Below, piece after piece: positions 1 through 12,111 of a DNA stretch of 64,000 nt. Source of the DNA: Sanderia malayensis (Eukaryota; Cnidaria; Scyphozoa; Semaeostomeae; Pelagiidae); the NCBI GenBank assembly GCA_013076295.1, contig RQOL01000387.1, positions 1 to 64,000 of the forward strand, given 5' to 3'. The translations under genes and the position numbers were made by a program. Numbering within the stretch: position 1 is the stretch's first letter; every line of letters begins with the position of its first letter. Below the pieces are notes generated by a model that saw only the letters and a program-made list of their open reading frames with translations, was not told where the DNA came from and made no database searches.

Positions 1-34
1 GGGCGAACGAGCGAAGCGAGTGATGACCCCTAGT

Positions 35-886
35 AATATTACTATTCTGCGGAGTCAGGTGACGGGCCGGGATTTCCCAAACCGTGTAATCACAAAGGCT
101 TTTTTCAGCCATGCTCATTCGCCTTCGAACTTACATCAAAATATTCCCCTTCTCGAGTAGACCAAGGTTACGGTTTTTGTTTTTCGATTTCTCCCTTATT
201 TTCGAAATAATTTCCACGTGTTTTCAATTGCCGTGCTTTTAATTGTTATTTCATTGTTATTTGATTAAACCCTGGTACCCGTCGATGGTGATTTATTTGA
301 CGTCACAATAGATTCAATAGTCACAATAGTCGAAAATTCCGTCACATTTTATTTCAACTACCCGTTACTTTTCTGGTTTTACTCTTCGTTTACGAGCTTA
401 TTATTTTTTGTTGTAAAGACCTGATAATTGTTTCAAAGACCTCGGGGGAAGTACATGTGAACAGGTGATAGCTTTTTTGTTTTTTCCATGAAATTGTTGT
501 AGATTTTGGAGTAGGCGACCGCCATTGTTGCATCGACAAGCTTGCAAGCGCGACCATCGCATTCGATGCAAACAATGTCAAAGTTTTGGGCCCTATTTTG
601 GCAACTATGTATTGATAATCAGACATCGTTAATAATGTTTAACACTCAACGTTTGGTGTATTTAACGTTTAGTATACTTATATCTACCAGCACTAAATTA
701 GTGTATTATTTTTTCTTCAGTTAAATTAGGATGTCATGAAACTGGGGGGGTTTATGAAACGCATGTTTTTGTTTACCACATTAAGTTAGTACGTCACTCT
801 AAGATGACACACGGGGGTTTTGATCTCCACCCAAAGTGGAACACGCCCTCAGGGAAGCGAGCGTAGCGAGCGCCCCCGGCTAGTCT
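35..886 (-). repeat. Dispersed repeat R1, copy a
   Basis: Read on the - strand, this starts with a GC-rich end (ACTAG, a C/G run, then GCTCGCTACGCTCGC-type sequence) near 885 and ends near 35 with CCGCAGAATAGTAATATTAC. The same order recurs at 6444-7822 and 19316-20335 on the + strand. Shared internal blocks include the CAATGGCGGT region and GCCTTTGTGATTACACGG. Open frames inside it are short and not shared between copies. Class unknown; I infer a non-autonomous mobile repeat. Positions 1-34 look like the start of another adjoining copy. Confidence 0.6.
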
Positions 887-889
887 AAT

Positions 890-2245
890 ATATATAATCT
901 ACGTCGACACGTGACCGGCCGACTGTGAACAATCGCCATTGTCTTTTGAACAATTGACGTTCGACCGAACAATGGGATCAAAGGAATTTCGTTGTGAACA
1001 CAAAGGCTTTTTTGTGGGTGGTCAATAAGGGTGCAAATTGGTATCAAAATGATCGCTGCATTACGCTGATCACAGTAAAGCTTTTCGCTATTTTCTACTC
1101 CAAACGGTTCGGGAGTTATGACCCATTTTGTGTTCCGACTTTCTAGAAAGTTCCGAGGACCGAGTTAATGAGATGCAAAACGAGCAAGGAGAAGCACGTG
1201 TTTTTTTAGTTGAACGGGCGGCAAGTTGCTCGGGTTTAAACGTGAATACGTGCCGGAAATCAATTGTAAAGACGTGTCAATTGTTGTCAAGACCTGTGGA
1301 GACAATTAGTGGACAATTATTTCAAGGTATTTCCTTTTATTCAATTGTTTTTGGCTTAAAATGGCACGAGTTTTGTTTTGTTTAACCTCACGTTTTTTGT
1401 GTTGAGCCGAGGGCCTAACGAAAACACGAGGACAATTTTGATTTTCTTGGGTCGTTCTGGGCCGATTTTGTCCATTTAAACTTTCGATGACTGTTTATTT
1501 GCACAAGAACTAAAGTTATATGGCTTTGTTTTTTTTGTTTTGTCGATTTTCCTCTGTTTTTGGACAGTTTTAGCCGAGATTTGATTTGGCTGGAAAACAC
1601 GAAATTTTCAGGCAACACGCGTGTGTTTTGCATTCGGGAAAATTAAATTTTAACCTGCCAAAACTTTGTTTTTTTCACCCAAATACTTTCGATAAATGTT
1701 CGCCAAGCTATTAGCTTCATGTTGATATTTTCGTGGGGTGTGTAGGACAAAAATTGGCCACGCTAATTGAATTTGAAAGTTGGTGAATCGTGTTTCAATT
1801 CCTATTTTTTGCATGGGTTTGATTTCACGGCTATTTTTGATCAAGAAAATAATGTCTTGAGCTTCAAAAATACCCAACTAAAATTGCGAAAAGCATTTCA
1901 AATGCACCCAATTACTGTCGATACTTCTTCGCCAAGGTAACTGCTTCATGTTGGTGTAATTTGAGTTAAAATGGACAAAGTTTCACCAAGTTAGGGGAAT
2001 TTTTGTGTTTTTAAAGTTGGCTGATGAATAAATTTTTTCACGGCTTTGTTGTTGGGCTCCACTAAATACTCCCTTAAAATTCAAAACAACACTGTTAAGA
2101 AATGTGAATACTTTTATCGGATTCGCTGTTTCCTCAGCTACAGTTTGATATAATTTTTATTAGAAATTGAGTTTAAATTTTCCAGGATTGATTAAATTTA
2201 AAAAAAGGCAACTTTTTTTTTCAAACTTCACACTGAAGCTATCAA
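890..2245. repeat. AT-rich stretch with degenerate ~200-230 bp tandem repeat
   Basis: No convincing gene is visible. From about 1430 to 2200 a loose unit recurs: TTCGATA, then TTCGCCAAG, then GCTTCATGTTG, then a GGACAAA block near 1690, 1918 and more weakly 2117, so the period is roughly 200-230 bp. The short open frames here follow the repeat and show no recognisable motif. The 890-1430 part has one open frame at 1128-1385 that I do not recognise. Confidence 0.35.
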
Positions 2246-2339
2246 CCTTCGGCTTTCAGGGGGGCGGCAGGGTGGGCGCTGGGCGGTCGATTGCCAGGGG
2301 GGAAGATCCGACCTCCCACCTTTACTTGCTTTAGAAATG

Positions 2340-3965
2340 TTGCGTCGTAGTATGTATTGTAGGGTATGTATTGTAGGGTATTTATTGTAGGGTATTTATT
2401 GTAGGGTATTTATTGTAGGGTATTTATTGTAGGGTATGTATTTTAGGGTATGTGTTGTAGGGTATGTATTGTAGGGTATTTATTGTAGGGTATTTATTGT
2501 AGGGTATTTATTGTAGGGTATGTATTGTAGGGTATGTTATGTAGGGCATGTATTGTAGGGCATGTATTGTAGGTTATGTATTGTAGGGTATGTATTGTAG
2601 GGTTTGTATTGTAGGGTATGTATTGTAGGGTATGTTATGTAGGGTATGTATTGTAGGGTATGTTATGTAGGGTATGTGTTGTAGGGTATGTATTGTAGGG
2701 TATGTATTGTAGGGTATGTATTGTAGGGTACGTATTGTAGGGTATGTATTGTAGGGTATGTTATGTAGGGCATGTATTGTAGGGTATGTATTGTAGGTTA
2801 TGTATTGTAGGGTATATATTGTAGGGTATGTATTGTAGGGTTTGTATTGTAGGTTATGTATTGTAAGGTACGTATTGTAGGGTATGTATTGTAGGGTATG
2901 TATCGTAGGGTATGTATTGTAGGGTATGTATGGTAGGGTATGTGTTGTAGGGTATGTATTGTAGGGTATGTATTGTAGGGTATGTATTGTAGGGTATGTA
3001 TTGTAGGGTATGTATTGTAGGGTATGTATTGTAGGGTTTGTATTGTAGGGTATGTATTGTAGGGTATGTTATGTAGGGTATGTATTGTAGGGTATGTTAT
3101 GTAGGGTATGTGTTGTAGGGTATGTATTGTAGGGTATGTATTGTAGGGTATGTATTGTAGGGTACGTATTGTAGGGTATGTATTGTAGGGTATGTTATGT
3201 AGGGCATGTATTGTAGGGTATGTATTGTAGGTTATGTATTGTAGGGTATGTATTGTAGGGTATGTATTGTAGGGTTTGTATTGTAGGGTATTTATTGCAG
3301 GGTATGTATTGTAGGGTATGTATTGTAGGGTATGTTATGTAGGGCATGTATTGTAGGGTATGTATTGTAGGTTATGTATTGTAGGGTATGTATTGTAGGG
3401 TTTGTATTGTAGGGTATGTATTGTAGGGTATGTTATGTAGGGTATGTATTGTAGGGTATGTTATGTAGGGTATGTGTTGTAGGGTATGTATTGTAGGGTA
3501 TGTATTGTAGGGTATGTATTGTAGGGTATGTTATGTAGGGCATGTATTGTACGGTATGTATTGAAGGGTATGTATTGTAGGGTATGTATTGTAGGGTATG
3601 TATTGTAGGGTATGTATTGTAGGGTATGTATTGTAGGGTTTGTATTGTAGGGTATGTATTGTAGGGTATGTATTGTAGGGTATGTTATGTAGGGTATGTG
3701 TTGTAGGGTATGTATTGTAGGGTATGTATTGTAGGGTATGTATTGTAGGGTACGTATTGTAGGGTATGTATTGTAGGGTATGTTATGTAGGGCATGTATT
3801 GTAGGGTATGTATTGTAGGTTATGTATTGTAGGGTATGTATTGTAGGGTATGTATTGTAGGGTTTGTATTGTAGGTTATGTATTGTAGGGTATGTATTGT
3901 AGGGTATGTATTGTAGGGTTTGTATTGTAGGGTATGCATTGTAGGGTATGTATTGTAGGGTATGT
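2340..3965. repeat. 14-bp minisatellite (TATGTATTGTAGGG)n with higher-order structure
   Basis: About 116 units of TATGTATTGTAGGG run head to tail. Variant units differ at one or two bases: TATTTATTGTAGGG, TATGTTATGTAGGG, CATGTATTGTAGGG, TTTGTATTGTAGGG, TACGTATTGTAGGG, TATGTGTTGTAGGG. The variants recur in the same order in several blocks (near 2620, 3045 and 3670), so the array has higher-order repeats. The long open frames on the - strand (repeating IHTLQYIPYNTYPT) exist only because three 14-bp units equal 14 codons; I do not regard them as genes. Confidence 0.95.
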
Positions 3966-4266
3966 ATGGGCATGAGTGGTAGCGAATACAGCGCGCGAAG
4001 CGCGCCAAGCAGATTAAGCTTTGTTTACTTGACGAGCTCCGGGGAGGGAGCGAAGCGACCGAACCCGGCCCATGTATGTATGTATGTATGTATGTATGTA
4101 TGTATGTATGTATGTATGTATGTATGTATGTATGTATGTAGATAGGTATGTATGTATGTATGTATGTATGTATGGGCATGAGCGGTAGCGAATGCAGCGC
4201 GCGAAGCGCGCCAACTAGAGTAAGCTGTGTTTACTTGACGGGCTCCGGGGAGGGAGCGAAGCGACA
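3966..4266. repeat. Tetranucleotide (ATGT)n array between two copies of a ~90-bp GC-rich unit
   Basis: A ~100-bp (ATGT)n microsatellite (4072-4173) is flanked on both sides by direct copies of a unit that begins GGGCATGAG and ends GGGAGCGAAGCGAC (3968-4059 and 4174-4265). The unit resembles the GC-rich module of R1. Open frames translating to IHTYIHTY are microsatellite artefacts. Confidence 0.85.
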
Positions 4267-4763
4267 ATGATCAATAGAGGAAGGGAATCAATTGCTGATA
4301 TAGAATATACACACCCGACCATATTTCTTAGATATTATTTCCAGGCTTTTAATGAACGAGAACAATGAAATTCCATGCGAATTATTACTTATGGCCTGCC
4401 AGAGCTTCAGCAAATCTTCAGTACAAAAAGTTTTGTGCACTTCCACGCCAGAATCCAGGCCTAATCGTATTGGCAAATTGCACCCTACCATGCTAAAAGA
4501 ACAGCTACCACAGCAACACATAACATCAATGAATTCAAAGCAACCTAGTTGATAAAAAAGTCAAGGATACAACATGAAGAACTTGTTTACAATGACAGAG
4601 CCAAATGATAATGCTGAGTTGCTGAAGTAAATCAAGTTTCATAAATGATATATTTCAAGCAATGCATGAAACTGATACAGGTTTTCTTTTAGCACATTAT
4701 TACAAAGTAACCTCTAGTTTCACAGTTTCTTTCGATATCAGAAATCACGAGTGAAGCTAGGCT
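4267..4763. other. Unassigned interval, weak coding signal
   Basis: Two overlapping open frames on opposite strands (4288-4521 - and 4352-4552 +) are the only signal. The - frame contains a cysteine-rich start (CCCGSC), but I see no homology or convincing splice sites. Nothing else is identifiable before the TTAA of the next element. Confidence 0.25.
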
Positions 4764-4767
4764 TTAA

Positions 4768-6038
4768 AGGGCTTATGCAGCCTAAAATTACATATAGTTT
4801 TTTTTCTGAGAAGTATAGAATTCAACATGCTTATCAACATGCGGCAGATAAAATTTTAAAATATTTTGTAGTTTTTGAGTTATTCATTGTCAAAATAGGG
4901 AATTTGGACAAAATCTGTTGAAGAAATTGACGTCAGAATGATGCGAAATCCCAGACACCTTTGCGTACCACGGCCAACAAAATAACAAACCGGGCAGACT
5001 GAACAACGTCACATCAATATGCAACTTAAAGTAGGGAAACAAATAGTAATAAAGAGCATTAAAAAATCATTTTATGGTCGATTATGTGTTGTAGGGGAAC
5101 CCAACAGCGCGAGTTGGACCAACACTAAATTCACCTTTCTCCGTAAGTCTCGAAACTTTTCTAAAGACCTGGATTTGACCGTAACAACTGAAGACAAAAC
5201 AGTACAATGAACAAAACTCATATGATTCCATAGAATTAATGTTTACCAGTTGCCAACAATTTATTAAATAACAAATGAACTAACCATTTATCAACATAAG
5301 TTTTATTTTCAAAACGGGCATCCAGCTCTTTCAGAGATAGGCCTTCTCAACCCGATTCTTTATCATCACTGCCGTACCCAGCTTTGGGTCTTCTTGCGAG
5401 AGGTTCTCCTTCGTGCGAGTTTCGACTATACGAACTGACTACTAAATAGTCTTTGTCTTCTTCGCTATCCTCAAGAAGACTTTCTCCTTCGTTGTCAGAG
5501 GAATTTGTTTTGAACTATACTATTTTCGCAATCCGACATTTTGAAAAGATTTTAGCCAAACACTGTTTCAACACAGACAGGCCGGGCAGCTCTTCCTCAG
5601 AGAACAATAGTTGAAGAACAATAGCTCGGTTCATTCTGACGTCACATTTCACCAAAATCGTGAAAATTTTATTTTTTTCAAAATTTGTCAAAATTTCTGT
5701 GTTCTATTGAAAAGAACGGAAATTCACTCATAATGTGAGGAAAATATCGCGCTTTTAGCCACAGGTGAGATAATTGAAATCGGTGTCGCCTAAGTCGAGT
5801 TATTAAAAAAACTGTGGCGCGCGACCAAATTTTTCCATACTGACCCCTATAAAAAATTATTTGCGTGTCATCAAACTGACGTCACAGCTCTTCAAAAGAC
5901 CTAGGTATGTTTGAGCTTGAAAAAAACATACTTATACTCGTCAGAAAACACTCAAAATAGGTTCATAGTGATACTCAGATCTTTTTCTCTCCATTTCCGT
6001 GAAAAAATCGATATGTCATTTTAGGCTGCATAAGCCCT
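4768..6038. mobile_element. Kolobok-like DNA element with TTAA target duplication
   Basis: Perfect terminal inverted repeats of at least 20 bp, starting AGGGCTTATGCAGCCTAAAA, lie at 4768 and at 6038 in reverse. Each end is flanked by TTAA (4764-4767 and 6039-6042). TTAA duplication and an RGG-type start are typical of Kolobok elements, though piggyBac also uses TTAA. At 1.27 kb it is too short for a complete transposase. It carries one coding-like segment on the - strand, listed separately. Confidence 0.85.
5352..5541 (-). pseudogene. Acidic N-terminal-like coding remnant inside the TTAA element
   Basis: From an ATG at 5541 (MSDCENSIV) the frame shifts by one base within about ten codons. 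It then continues as an acidic serine-rich peptide containing NSSDNEGESLLEDSEED and ending SDDKESG just before a stop near 5352. Composition and codon phase look like a true exon, not chance. I do not recognise the family. By position it should be the start of a transposon-encoded protein left after internal deletion. Function unknown. Confidence 0.35.
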
Positions 6039-6042
6039 TTAA

Positions 6043-6443
6043 ACAAGAATATGTTTTAGGGAAAAGGGAAAAAATTTTTTAAGGATCAATGAAGAATTCT
6101 CAGTGCTGCTATTAGAATATATCTTTAATTGGCTTCATGAACGTTATCTTAAGATATATAAAACAGCTGTACATTTATATTCTTTTTATTTAGTAGCCAG
6201 GCCCAGACCGTGAACAAACTTTCAGAATTATAATGATTCAAAAATGAAACAATATACAAACCTCTAGCTGAGATAATTGTTATTATAGTATCTATACAGT
6301 TTTTTGAGAATGAATTATATTGGTGACATCTGGGGCATAGCAGTGGATGGTAAACTGGCATAGGTCTTTCTACAAGGCAAATGCAATATAATGAAAAGAC
6401 AGAAATAATAATTTAAAATAGCAAGTAGCATACTTATAAAAGA
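6043..6443. other. Unassigned AT-rich interval
   Basis: Apart from one unremarkable 70-codon open frame on the - strand (6149-6361) I see no gene, RNA or repeat signal in this 400-bp stretch between the TTAA element and R1 copy b. Confidence 0.3.
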
Positions 6444-7822
6444 CTAGGTGTCATCACTCGCTTCCCTCCTTCGCCCAAGCCTGTCAAGTAAAAAGAGCTG
6501 AATCTGGTTGGCGCACTTCGTGCCCTGCATTTGCTTTGCTCATGCCTCTTTCAACCCCACGTACAATGGGTTAGCTCGCTACGCTCGCCTGTCTATCTAT
6601 TATCAAGAAACATTGACTGATAGGGCGCACTGCATGTGCAGCATTCGCTTCGCTCATGCCTCTTTCAACCCCACGTACAATGGGTTAGCTCGCTACCCTC
6701 GCCTGTCTATCTATTATCAAGAAACATTGACTGATAGGGCAGACTTCGTGCACTGCATTCGCTTCGCTCATGCCTCTTTCAACCCCACGTACAATGGGTT
6801 AGCTCACTGCGCTCGCCTGTCTATCTATTATCAAGAAGCATTGAGTCATAGGGCGCACATCGTTCGCTGCATTTGCTTCACTCATGCCTCTTTCAACCCC
6901 ACGTACAATGGGTTAGCTCGCTGCGCTCGCCTGTCTATCTATTATTAAGAAACATTGACTGATAGGGCGCATATCATGCCCTGAACTGCATTCGCTTCGC
7001 TCATGCCTCTGCCTACTCCTCTTGCAACAGTTATATACATAGGGCCCAGTGATACAGTGATAACCCCTTATCATAATTTGTTTGTTAAAACTTTGGGCTT
7101 GTTTACATTAGGCCTAAGCGTCGCAAGCATGCCGAAGCAACAATGGCGGTTGCCTACTAGCTAAACTACAACTATCTCACTCAAAAAACAAAACAAAGCT
7201 ATCACCTATGTTCTCAATTGTTTCCTGTAATTTTCCATAGGTCTCTTAAACAATTAGCAAATCTTTACAAAGATAATTCAGGTCGTAAAACACTTACTTT
7301 GAAAGGCACCCAGTTATCCTTTGTGTGCGAAACAAAAACACGTGTCTTCTCCAAAAGTACCTGCTGTTCAACCCGAGGGCAAATTTGCATGATAACGAAA
7401 AACGTGTGACTGTTCACGTGAAGTCGCGAAAGAGCCAATCAAATTACAGCAAAAGGCGAGACAGGTCACATGAACAGCGAATACTGTGCTCGAAAATGGA
7501 GTTTGCAACGCAAATTTGGAAGTTTCGCCATCGTAAACAGTAGTTTTTTCGTGATAGCACAATTAGCAGAATAATTAGTGGAATAATTCAATAACTCAGG
7601 AGAAAATCGAAAAACAAAATCCATTACCCTGGTTAAATTAATAAACTAAGCATTCAGTGTGAATTACATATATATCCACATACAAAAAAGCCTTTGTGAT
7701 TACACGGTTCGCCTTTTCGGCCCATTGTTTTTGGGCGTTCAACCTATTGTTTCGGGTCAAATCTATTGTTTTTGGCAAGAAAGTGCGTCATCATGTGACC
7801 TCCGCAGAATAGTCACGTCATG
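6444..7822 (+). repeat. Dispersed repeat R1, copy b, with internal 114-bp tandem array
   Basis: This starts ACTAGGTGTCATCACTCGC and ends near CCGCAGAATAGTCACG, in the opposite orientation to copy a. At 6508-6963 a ~114-bp unit is present four times. Each unit contains CTTTCAACCCCACGTACAAT, GGGTTAGCTCGCT and TCTATCTATTATCAAG. The 146-codon open frame across the array reflects the repeat, because 114 is divisible by 3. The remainder (7000-7822) matches copy c over several hundred bp. Confidence 0.65.
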
Positions 7823-7829
7823 TCGATTG

Positions 7830-8000
7830 AGGTTGGTTGTGAGCGAGCACACACATGACGGGTATCTCGGGAGTAAATCAATCATAAAACCATTTACATG
7901 TCCTGGAGATACGTAACGGGGACAATTGTAAGGTTACTCAGTGTTGTGAAAAAGTATTGTTTCATAATGTTGCTGAAACACAGAAAACTTTATCAAACCA
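7830..8000. repeat. Dispersed repeat fragment, inverted copy at 24.34-24.48 kb
   Basis: The sequence from ACACATGACGGGTATC through GTTTCATAATGTTGCTG reappears in reverse complement around 24340-24480, with the same block order. It is non-coding and its class is unknown. Confidence 0.5.
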
Positions 8001-8056
8001 GTATTTTATGATTAATGGCGCTTTTTTATCCCTGTATATTTGCTTGATTTTTATCC

Positions 8057-8120
8057 CTATATTTACCCTATATTAACCCTATATTAACCCTATATTAACC
8101 CTATATTAACCCTATATTAC
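8057..8120. repeat. Short tandem array of CCCTATATTAA (11 bp)
   Basis: About five to six head-to-tail copies of the 11-bp unit CCCTATATTAA follow a degenerate TTTATCCCTATAT lead-in. No function is inferred. Confidence 0.85.
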
Positions 8121-8339
8121 TGTCAGCATCCTCAGATGACAAGAAGTAGACTAAATGCAATATTTATATACTAGCAAACAAAGGCATAACTAAAAGAAAA
8201 GAATACAATCGTGAAATAGTTTAGAGGCAATATACAAACTAAAATGCAATGAAAAACAAAGAAAACAACAATAAATTAATTAAAATAGCTGTAGGGGAAT
8301 ACTAGACGTTTGATTGTTAAGGGAGGGGTGGTCATGTAG

Positions 8340-9213
8340 GATGAGAAGGCTTTCAAACAAAAGGAGATCAAACTCATTGGATGCTTTCTTTAAAATAGAA
8401 TAAGTTTTTTACGTATTTGAAAAGAATGGAATCCTAAAAACGGGAGACAAACCAAAATTTTCTTGTGTGGAACAGTATCTTTACAAATAGGTGGCTGATA
8501 TAATTTATTAAGAAACATACGAATAGTATAGTCAATAAGTTGGAGAGGGTAGCCATTAAAACTAAGAAAACGTTTAATACGGGTAACTTCAATATGAAAT
8601 GTAACATAAGATGAACAGATCCTATAGGCTCGCATCAACAAAACGGAGATAAGATTACGCTTAAATTTAAGGGGAGTGAGAGAATCAAAATGAGAATATA
8701 AGCCAGTAAAAGTCTTTTTTCTAAACAAACTAGTTTGAAAACCAAGGTCTAGGTGGGAAACAAAAACATCTAAAAAAGAGAGGGATCCAGAATTTTCAAT
8801 TTCAACTATGGAACTGATGAATATGCTCGTGAGACTTAAATAAACGAAAAGTGTCATCTACATAGCGGCGATAAAAAAGACGTTCAAATTCAGACGGACA
8901 ATTGTTGAGAAAGGACGATTCCATAAAACACATAAATATATTAGCTAATGTGGGCCCCAAGGGGGAGTCCATAACGACACCATCAATTTGATCAAAGAGC
9001 TGACCATTAAACAAAAAATGACATTCCTTAGTGGCGAATTCTAAAAGCTTGCGAAAATTGTTACGGGAAAATGACGAATCTTTAAAAACAACTAAATCTT
9101 TGTCTTCAAACGCTAAATTAGTGCAAATATCTAAAGTTTCATTAAGAGGGATATTTAAAAGGAAATTTAGAAAGTTTGTAATTGTAAGTTCCCAAGGCAC
9201 TTTCTTTCCTTAA
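8340..9213 (-). pseudogene. Penelope-like element reverse transcriptase fragment
   Basis: Two frames on the - strand cover the RT core of a Penelope-like retroelement. The first (9200-8802) contains FNGQLFDQIDG, a variant SPLGPTLANI block and the catalytic RRYVDDTF. The second (8857-8390) continues with the thumb region (SLSFLDVFVS, RKKTFTGLY). The frame breaks near 8815-8830. The conserved glycine of the usual MGSP motif is aspartate here (VVMDSPLGP). The fragment stops at both ends: no N-terminal RT part lies above 9213 and no GIY-YIG endonuclease below 8340. It is dead. Confidence 0.85.
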
Positions 9214-9498
9214 TATTTATATATTAAGGAAAGGCATAATATTTATTCCAATAGCAAAAGGATCAGAGGTACAAAAGATACTAATGTAGATATAGATGAA
9301 CTGTATACAATACAAGATTATTACAGTGCTGAACATTTGCGGCTTCCGCAATCTTGGTGAATGTGATTCAAATTCTTTGTCGGAGGCACCGGGGTGCCCT
9401 CTCGCAAACTCCATTACTATCTGTAAAAAGCATCAGAATCCTTCGTACAAACGTTTTATAGTCAAGCGTTGACGTATTTAGGCTGGAAATTAAAAATG

Positions 9499-11300
9499 GT
9501 AAACTCACTTTTGCCTGCTTCGTCAATACAAGAAATTTGTTCAATATATCCACAATTGTGGGGGCCTTGGAGTCCTTCGACTCAATATACACTCTTCGCT
9601 CCACAAAGGTGGCTTCCATGATACTTTGGACTCTCGGCTTCCCACATGTGATGTGTTGCAATTGCTCAACGACAAAAAGGAAAAACACGCATAAGTTGCT
9701 GGTATGATTTAAGATGACAATGGTGTTTTTATCTCAAGTTAAAAGTAATACAATATAATACCATTTTCCGCAAATATACCTGCCTGCCTTCCTGGGTGCA
9801 CCCCTTCCTTTCTTTTCCCCACACTCTTTTTCTTTACTTGTTTTTCCTTGGGAATTACCAACTTGTTGTTGATGTGTTCCAGGCACTTGACAATGCTGCC
9901 ACCCTGACGTGGCTTCGTGTGGAAAAGTGAATGCTAAAAACAACAAATTGATACATTATGGTTTTAGAAACATACGATTACCAAGATTTTCAAAATGTGA
10001 AATAATGAAAAGCAACTGACACATCCACCATCGCTATCGGCCATATCAAGGAATTTGCTGACCAAGTGGCAGGCTAATTGTTTTTTTAAAACACAGCTTG
10101 GATAACTAAAAGCAAATGCAAATGCGGTTGAAGGACTTCAGAATAAAAATGTAATATTATAGATGGCTAATATCACACAATAACAAAAACTGAAGCAGAT
10201 ACTGTGCTGCAAATGGCATGAAACAAAATTACAATTCGTGTTTCTCGCCACGACACCTCTGCTGGTTTTCTCTGTGGAGAGAAATGCAGTGCTCTTGACA
10301 GATAAGGCTTTTTGCCTTCGATGGCATCTCGCCCCCTCCATATATAACCTCAGCTCTTCTTCCCCAATGTGAAAAATTCAGAATCTTTGTTGTGTCGTAC
10401 TCCATGGACTAAAAACATATACATGTTATTACACCATGTGGAAAATATTTGAAGAGTTAATATAAAAAGCGAGCTAGTGGGATGTTAGACATACCGACTG
10501 GTACAACGCAACAGTCTTTGGTTCTTCTGTCCCCTTCTTTTGCTGAGCTTGCTCCTGCTAACAAAGTTAGAAAATGCTTTGCGAATATTGTGCAGGCACA
10601 ATGACAATTATGAATTATTACCTTGGAATGTTCACCAGTTTTAAAAACAGATATATAATTACCATAGCGATTGCTAAGGCCCCTGCCATAATGTCTGGAT
10701 TAATCATATGTTGTTCTAAAATCTAGATAGTTAACATGTCCAAAAGTCAAATTTTTATCACAGCAAATGTAGAAAGTTTTTTTACAACTGCAGCGTGCTA
10801 TTTGGCAATGGAATGGGCAGCAGTAACACCGTGAAAGCCACGATACGACTGTTCATAAAAACAATAGTTGCTTACCGAAGGCGTTTGTAGCCCATGTGTT
10901 GCAACCAGGCTGCTGATCCCCTCTTTCCTGTTTGCCCGAAGATTCTGGTGACGAAATGAAATAACATGGCTGATGTTTAGCGTGGCATTTAAGTTGCAGT
11001 AGATACAATTAATGTCCTATAAGGGAGATCAAAAATATGCTATACCAGTGGTGGATATAAATTTACCAAACATATTTGGCGGCGTGCTGTGTGATAACGG
11101 TTGAACAGATTCGAATTTGGTGCTTGATCTTGAAAAACGAGACCAAATTGGCAGATTCAGTAAAAGACCTTATTCTTAATTAGCAACCGGAGTTTACCAT
11201 TGGAAAGTTTAAATTACATTATTTTATAACTATTAGATCTCCAAGAAACAATATTTTATTAACATTCCGGAATTCTTGACTTACCGAGGTCCATCTCCAA
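9499..11300 (-). other. Putative multi-exon gene, family unknown
   Basis: Several short frames end at good - strand donors and begin after AG acceptors. They are 10876-10944 (69 nt, ends PSG before GTAAGC), 10495-10557 (63 nt, QEQAQQKKGTEEPKT), about 10257-10408 (MEYDTTKILNFSHWGRRAE), 9780-9933 (lysine-rich, GEKKGRGAPRKAG) and about 9505-9665 (IMEATFVERRVYIESKD). Further donor-like sites lie at 11281 and 10619. Phases join for the 63-nt and ~152-nt exons, but the join to the 9780-9933 exon did not work in the frame I tested. The chain is tentative and I recognise no domain. Confidence 0.3.
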
Positions 11301-11549
11301 ATTTTCTTCTTTAACACACTCTGTACTTGAAATTATCTGAAACGGGCTCACAAGCTCTGCCACGAAACCTTTGCTTCCCACATCTTTCAGCTCCTTGAAA
11401 CTTTTTTATCCATTTTGGTTTCGATGTTTGAACTCTGAAGATAATAATTTGTACCTACTGATAATGAGAGCTTGGATGCAGTTGTAGTAGATTTGTTGTG
11501 GACTCTGACAGCGTTTCAGAACACTGTCAGGGTTGATACAAAACATGTT

Positions 11550-12003
11550 GTTTTGAAGGCCTGGAATCCCTTTGGGCTCATGGGATCCATTGTATGAAGT
11601 TCCTGAAATTCCAGCGGAACCTAAGCAAGACCCCCAATATAGTTTTTTTCTTAATTAATTCACTTCATTTCCAATATAGCTTTTTTCCTTAATTAATTCA
11701 CTTCATTTCCAAACACGTTTTTTCCACAACGCTCAGATACTAAGAAATTTTTTCACTTCCAAACTTTACTTACAGTAAAAACCCGTACATATGAAGCAAA
11801 AGATGTGCGAACTCGGACCGCGTTTCAGGGGGAAAGACCCTTGGATAGAACTACTCCCTATGGGAGTCTATCATTTGCATTGCTGAGCAAGTTTGAAATG
11901 AAATACGTGTTGTTTTGAAGGCCTGGAATCCCTTTGGGCTCTTGGGATCCATTGTATGAAATTCCTGAAATTCCAGCGGAACCTAAGCAAGACCCCCAAA
12001 GTA
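11550..12003. repeat. Direct repeat pair of ~90 bp, 361 bp apart
   Basis: The block from GGCCTGGAATCCCTTTGGGC to AACCTAAGCAAGACCCCC occurs at about 11556-11635 and again at 11917-11997 with three or four changes. Between them, a short TTAATTAATTCACTTCATTTCC unit is tandemly doubled (11650-11712). Non-coding. Confidence 0.75.
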
Positions 12004-12111
12004 GCCTAACTAGATGAAATCTTCAATGAAATTGATATAATTAGTTATTGCCTTTTGTTTGTGTGGTTCAAGATTCATCCATACTTTTAATATTTGGTAA
12101 GCTAATTGTAG

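Noticed and set aside
2340..3965. CRISPR-like array or telomere tract
   Set aside because: Units are contiguous without spacers, and the 14-bp period with TATTG is not a telomere repeat.
3461..4267. Long open frames translating to IHTLQYIPYNTYPT or IHTYIHTY repeats
   Set aside because: They are the reading frames of the 14-bp and 4-bp tandem arrays; no start context, no non-repeat sequence.
6508..6948. 146-codon protein with four ~38-residue repeats (AHASFNPTYNGLARYARLSI)
   Set aside because: The frame follows a 114-bp tandem DNA unit of repeat R1, and other R1 copies do not keep it open.
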